From positions 1-5,932 of the forward strand of contig JAGXHL010000065.1 in the NCBI GenBank assembly GCA_024636215.1: DNA of 5,932 nucleotides, given 5' to 3'. The DNA is from Deltaproteobacteria bacterium. Its GTDB lineage: Bacteria; Desulfobacterota; Desulfuromonadia; Desulfuromonadales; BM103. Position 1 is the stretch's first letter. The number at the start of each line of letters is the position of its first letter. The position numbers and the translations under genes are program-made. Below the pieces are notes generated by a model. The model was not told the origin of the DNA, ran no database searches, and worked only from the letters and a program-made list of their open reading frames with translations. Of this stretch, positions 5,783 to 5,932 are shown one piece after another.

Positions 5783-5932
5783 TTTTCTATTTCGACACCC
5801 CCTTGCCGAAAATATTTTTTCTGGAACCAGAAAGCGACATGCACCAGACCGATCATCACCGGCACTTCCACCAGCGGCCCGATCACTGCTGCGAAAGCCG
5901 CACCCGAGTTGGTGCCAAACTCAGTAATAGCC
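5779..5932 (-). CDS. acr3: Acr3-type arsenite efflux permease, C-terminal end (runs off right edge)
   Basis: The open frame on the minus strand encodes the last 50 residues of a membrane protein, ending at a TAA (5779-5781). The phrase [19 protein letters not shown], followed by a hydrophobic LVHVAFWF and a basic QKKYF, is the characteristic last transmembrane segment of the ACR3 arsenite efflux family, where the EVP motif is conserved. Acr3 extrudes As(III) across the inner membrane. Only the C-terminus is here, so completeness and any ars operon partners (arsR, arsC) cannot be judged; they would lie off the right edge. The gene is convergent with the ABC permease and overlaps it by 4 bp at the stops. 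Confidence 0.85.
   Translation of the reverse strand, partial: AITEFGTNSGAAFAAVIGPLVEVPVMIGLVHVAFWFQKKYFRQGGVEIEN

Overview
The window looks like ordinary chromosomal backbone of a moderately GC-rich Gram-negative bacterium. The gene content and sequence style suggest the Desulfuromonas/Geobacter/Pelobacter group (Desulfuromonadota). That placement is inferred from family resemblance and was not searched. Six complete or nearly complete protein genes and two edge-truncated genes are supported; there is no tRNA, rRNA, CRISPR array or insertion sequence.

Left part (1-1603, minus strand): nadA (quinolinate synthase, NAD biosynthesis) followed by the first 212 codons of mfd (transcription-repair coupling factor), which runs off the left edge. 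They are 50 bp apart with no obvious promoter between them, so they are probably co-transcribed. nadA has a near-consensus sigma70-type promoter at 1637-1665, which fixes its start at 1603.

Tat operon (1691-2880, plus strand): a second near-consensus promoter, back to back with the nadA promoter, drives a TatA/B-family subunit (TatB-like) and tatC, which overlap by 11 bp. These export folded proteins across the inner membrane. Only one TatA/B-type subunit is present here.

Intergenic 2881-3065: no gene. It is tiled with hairpins, including a large two-part stem at 2928-2972 and a good intrinsic terminator for the minus-strand gene to its right.

Minus-strand 3066-3914: an exported DsbA-like thiol-disulfide protein with a CPYC active site. 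A stretch of about 95 residues resembling one or two beta-propeller blades sits between the signal peptide and the thioredoxin domain. It has its own promoter at 3983-4012.

Right part (4032-5782, plus strand): a promoter lying almost on top of the start codon drives a two-gene ABC-2 exporter closely resembling E. coli YadG (ATPase) and YadH (permease), with overlapping ATGA stop/start. The permease stop codon overlaps the stop codon of a convergent gene (5779-5932, minus), the C-terminus of an Acr3-type arsenite efflux permease that continues past the right edge.

No clear new multigene system is visible. The observations most worth following are the unusual DsbA-like architecture, the hairpin-rich element after tatC, and the near-leaderless start of the ABC operon.
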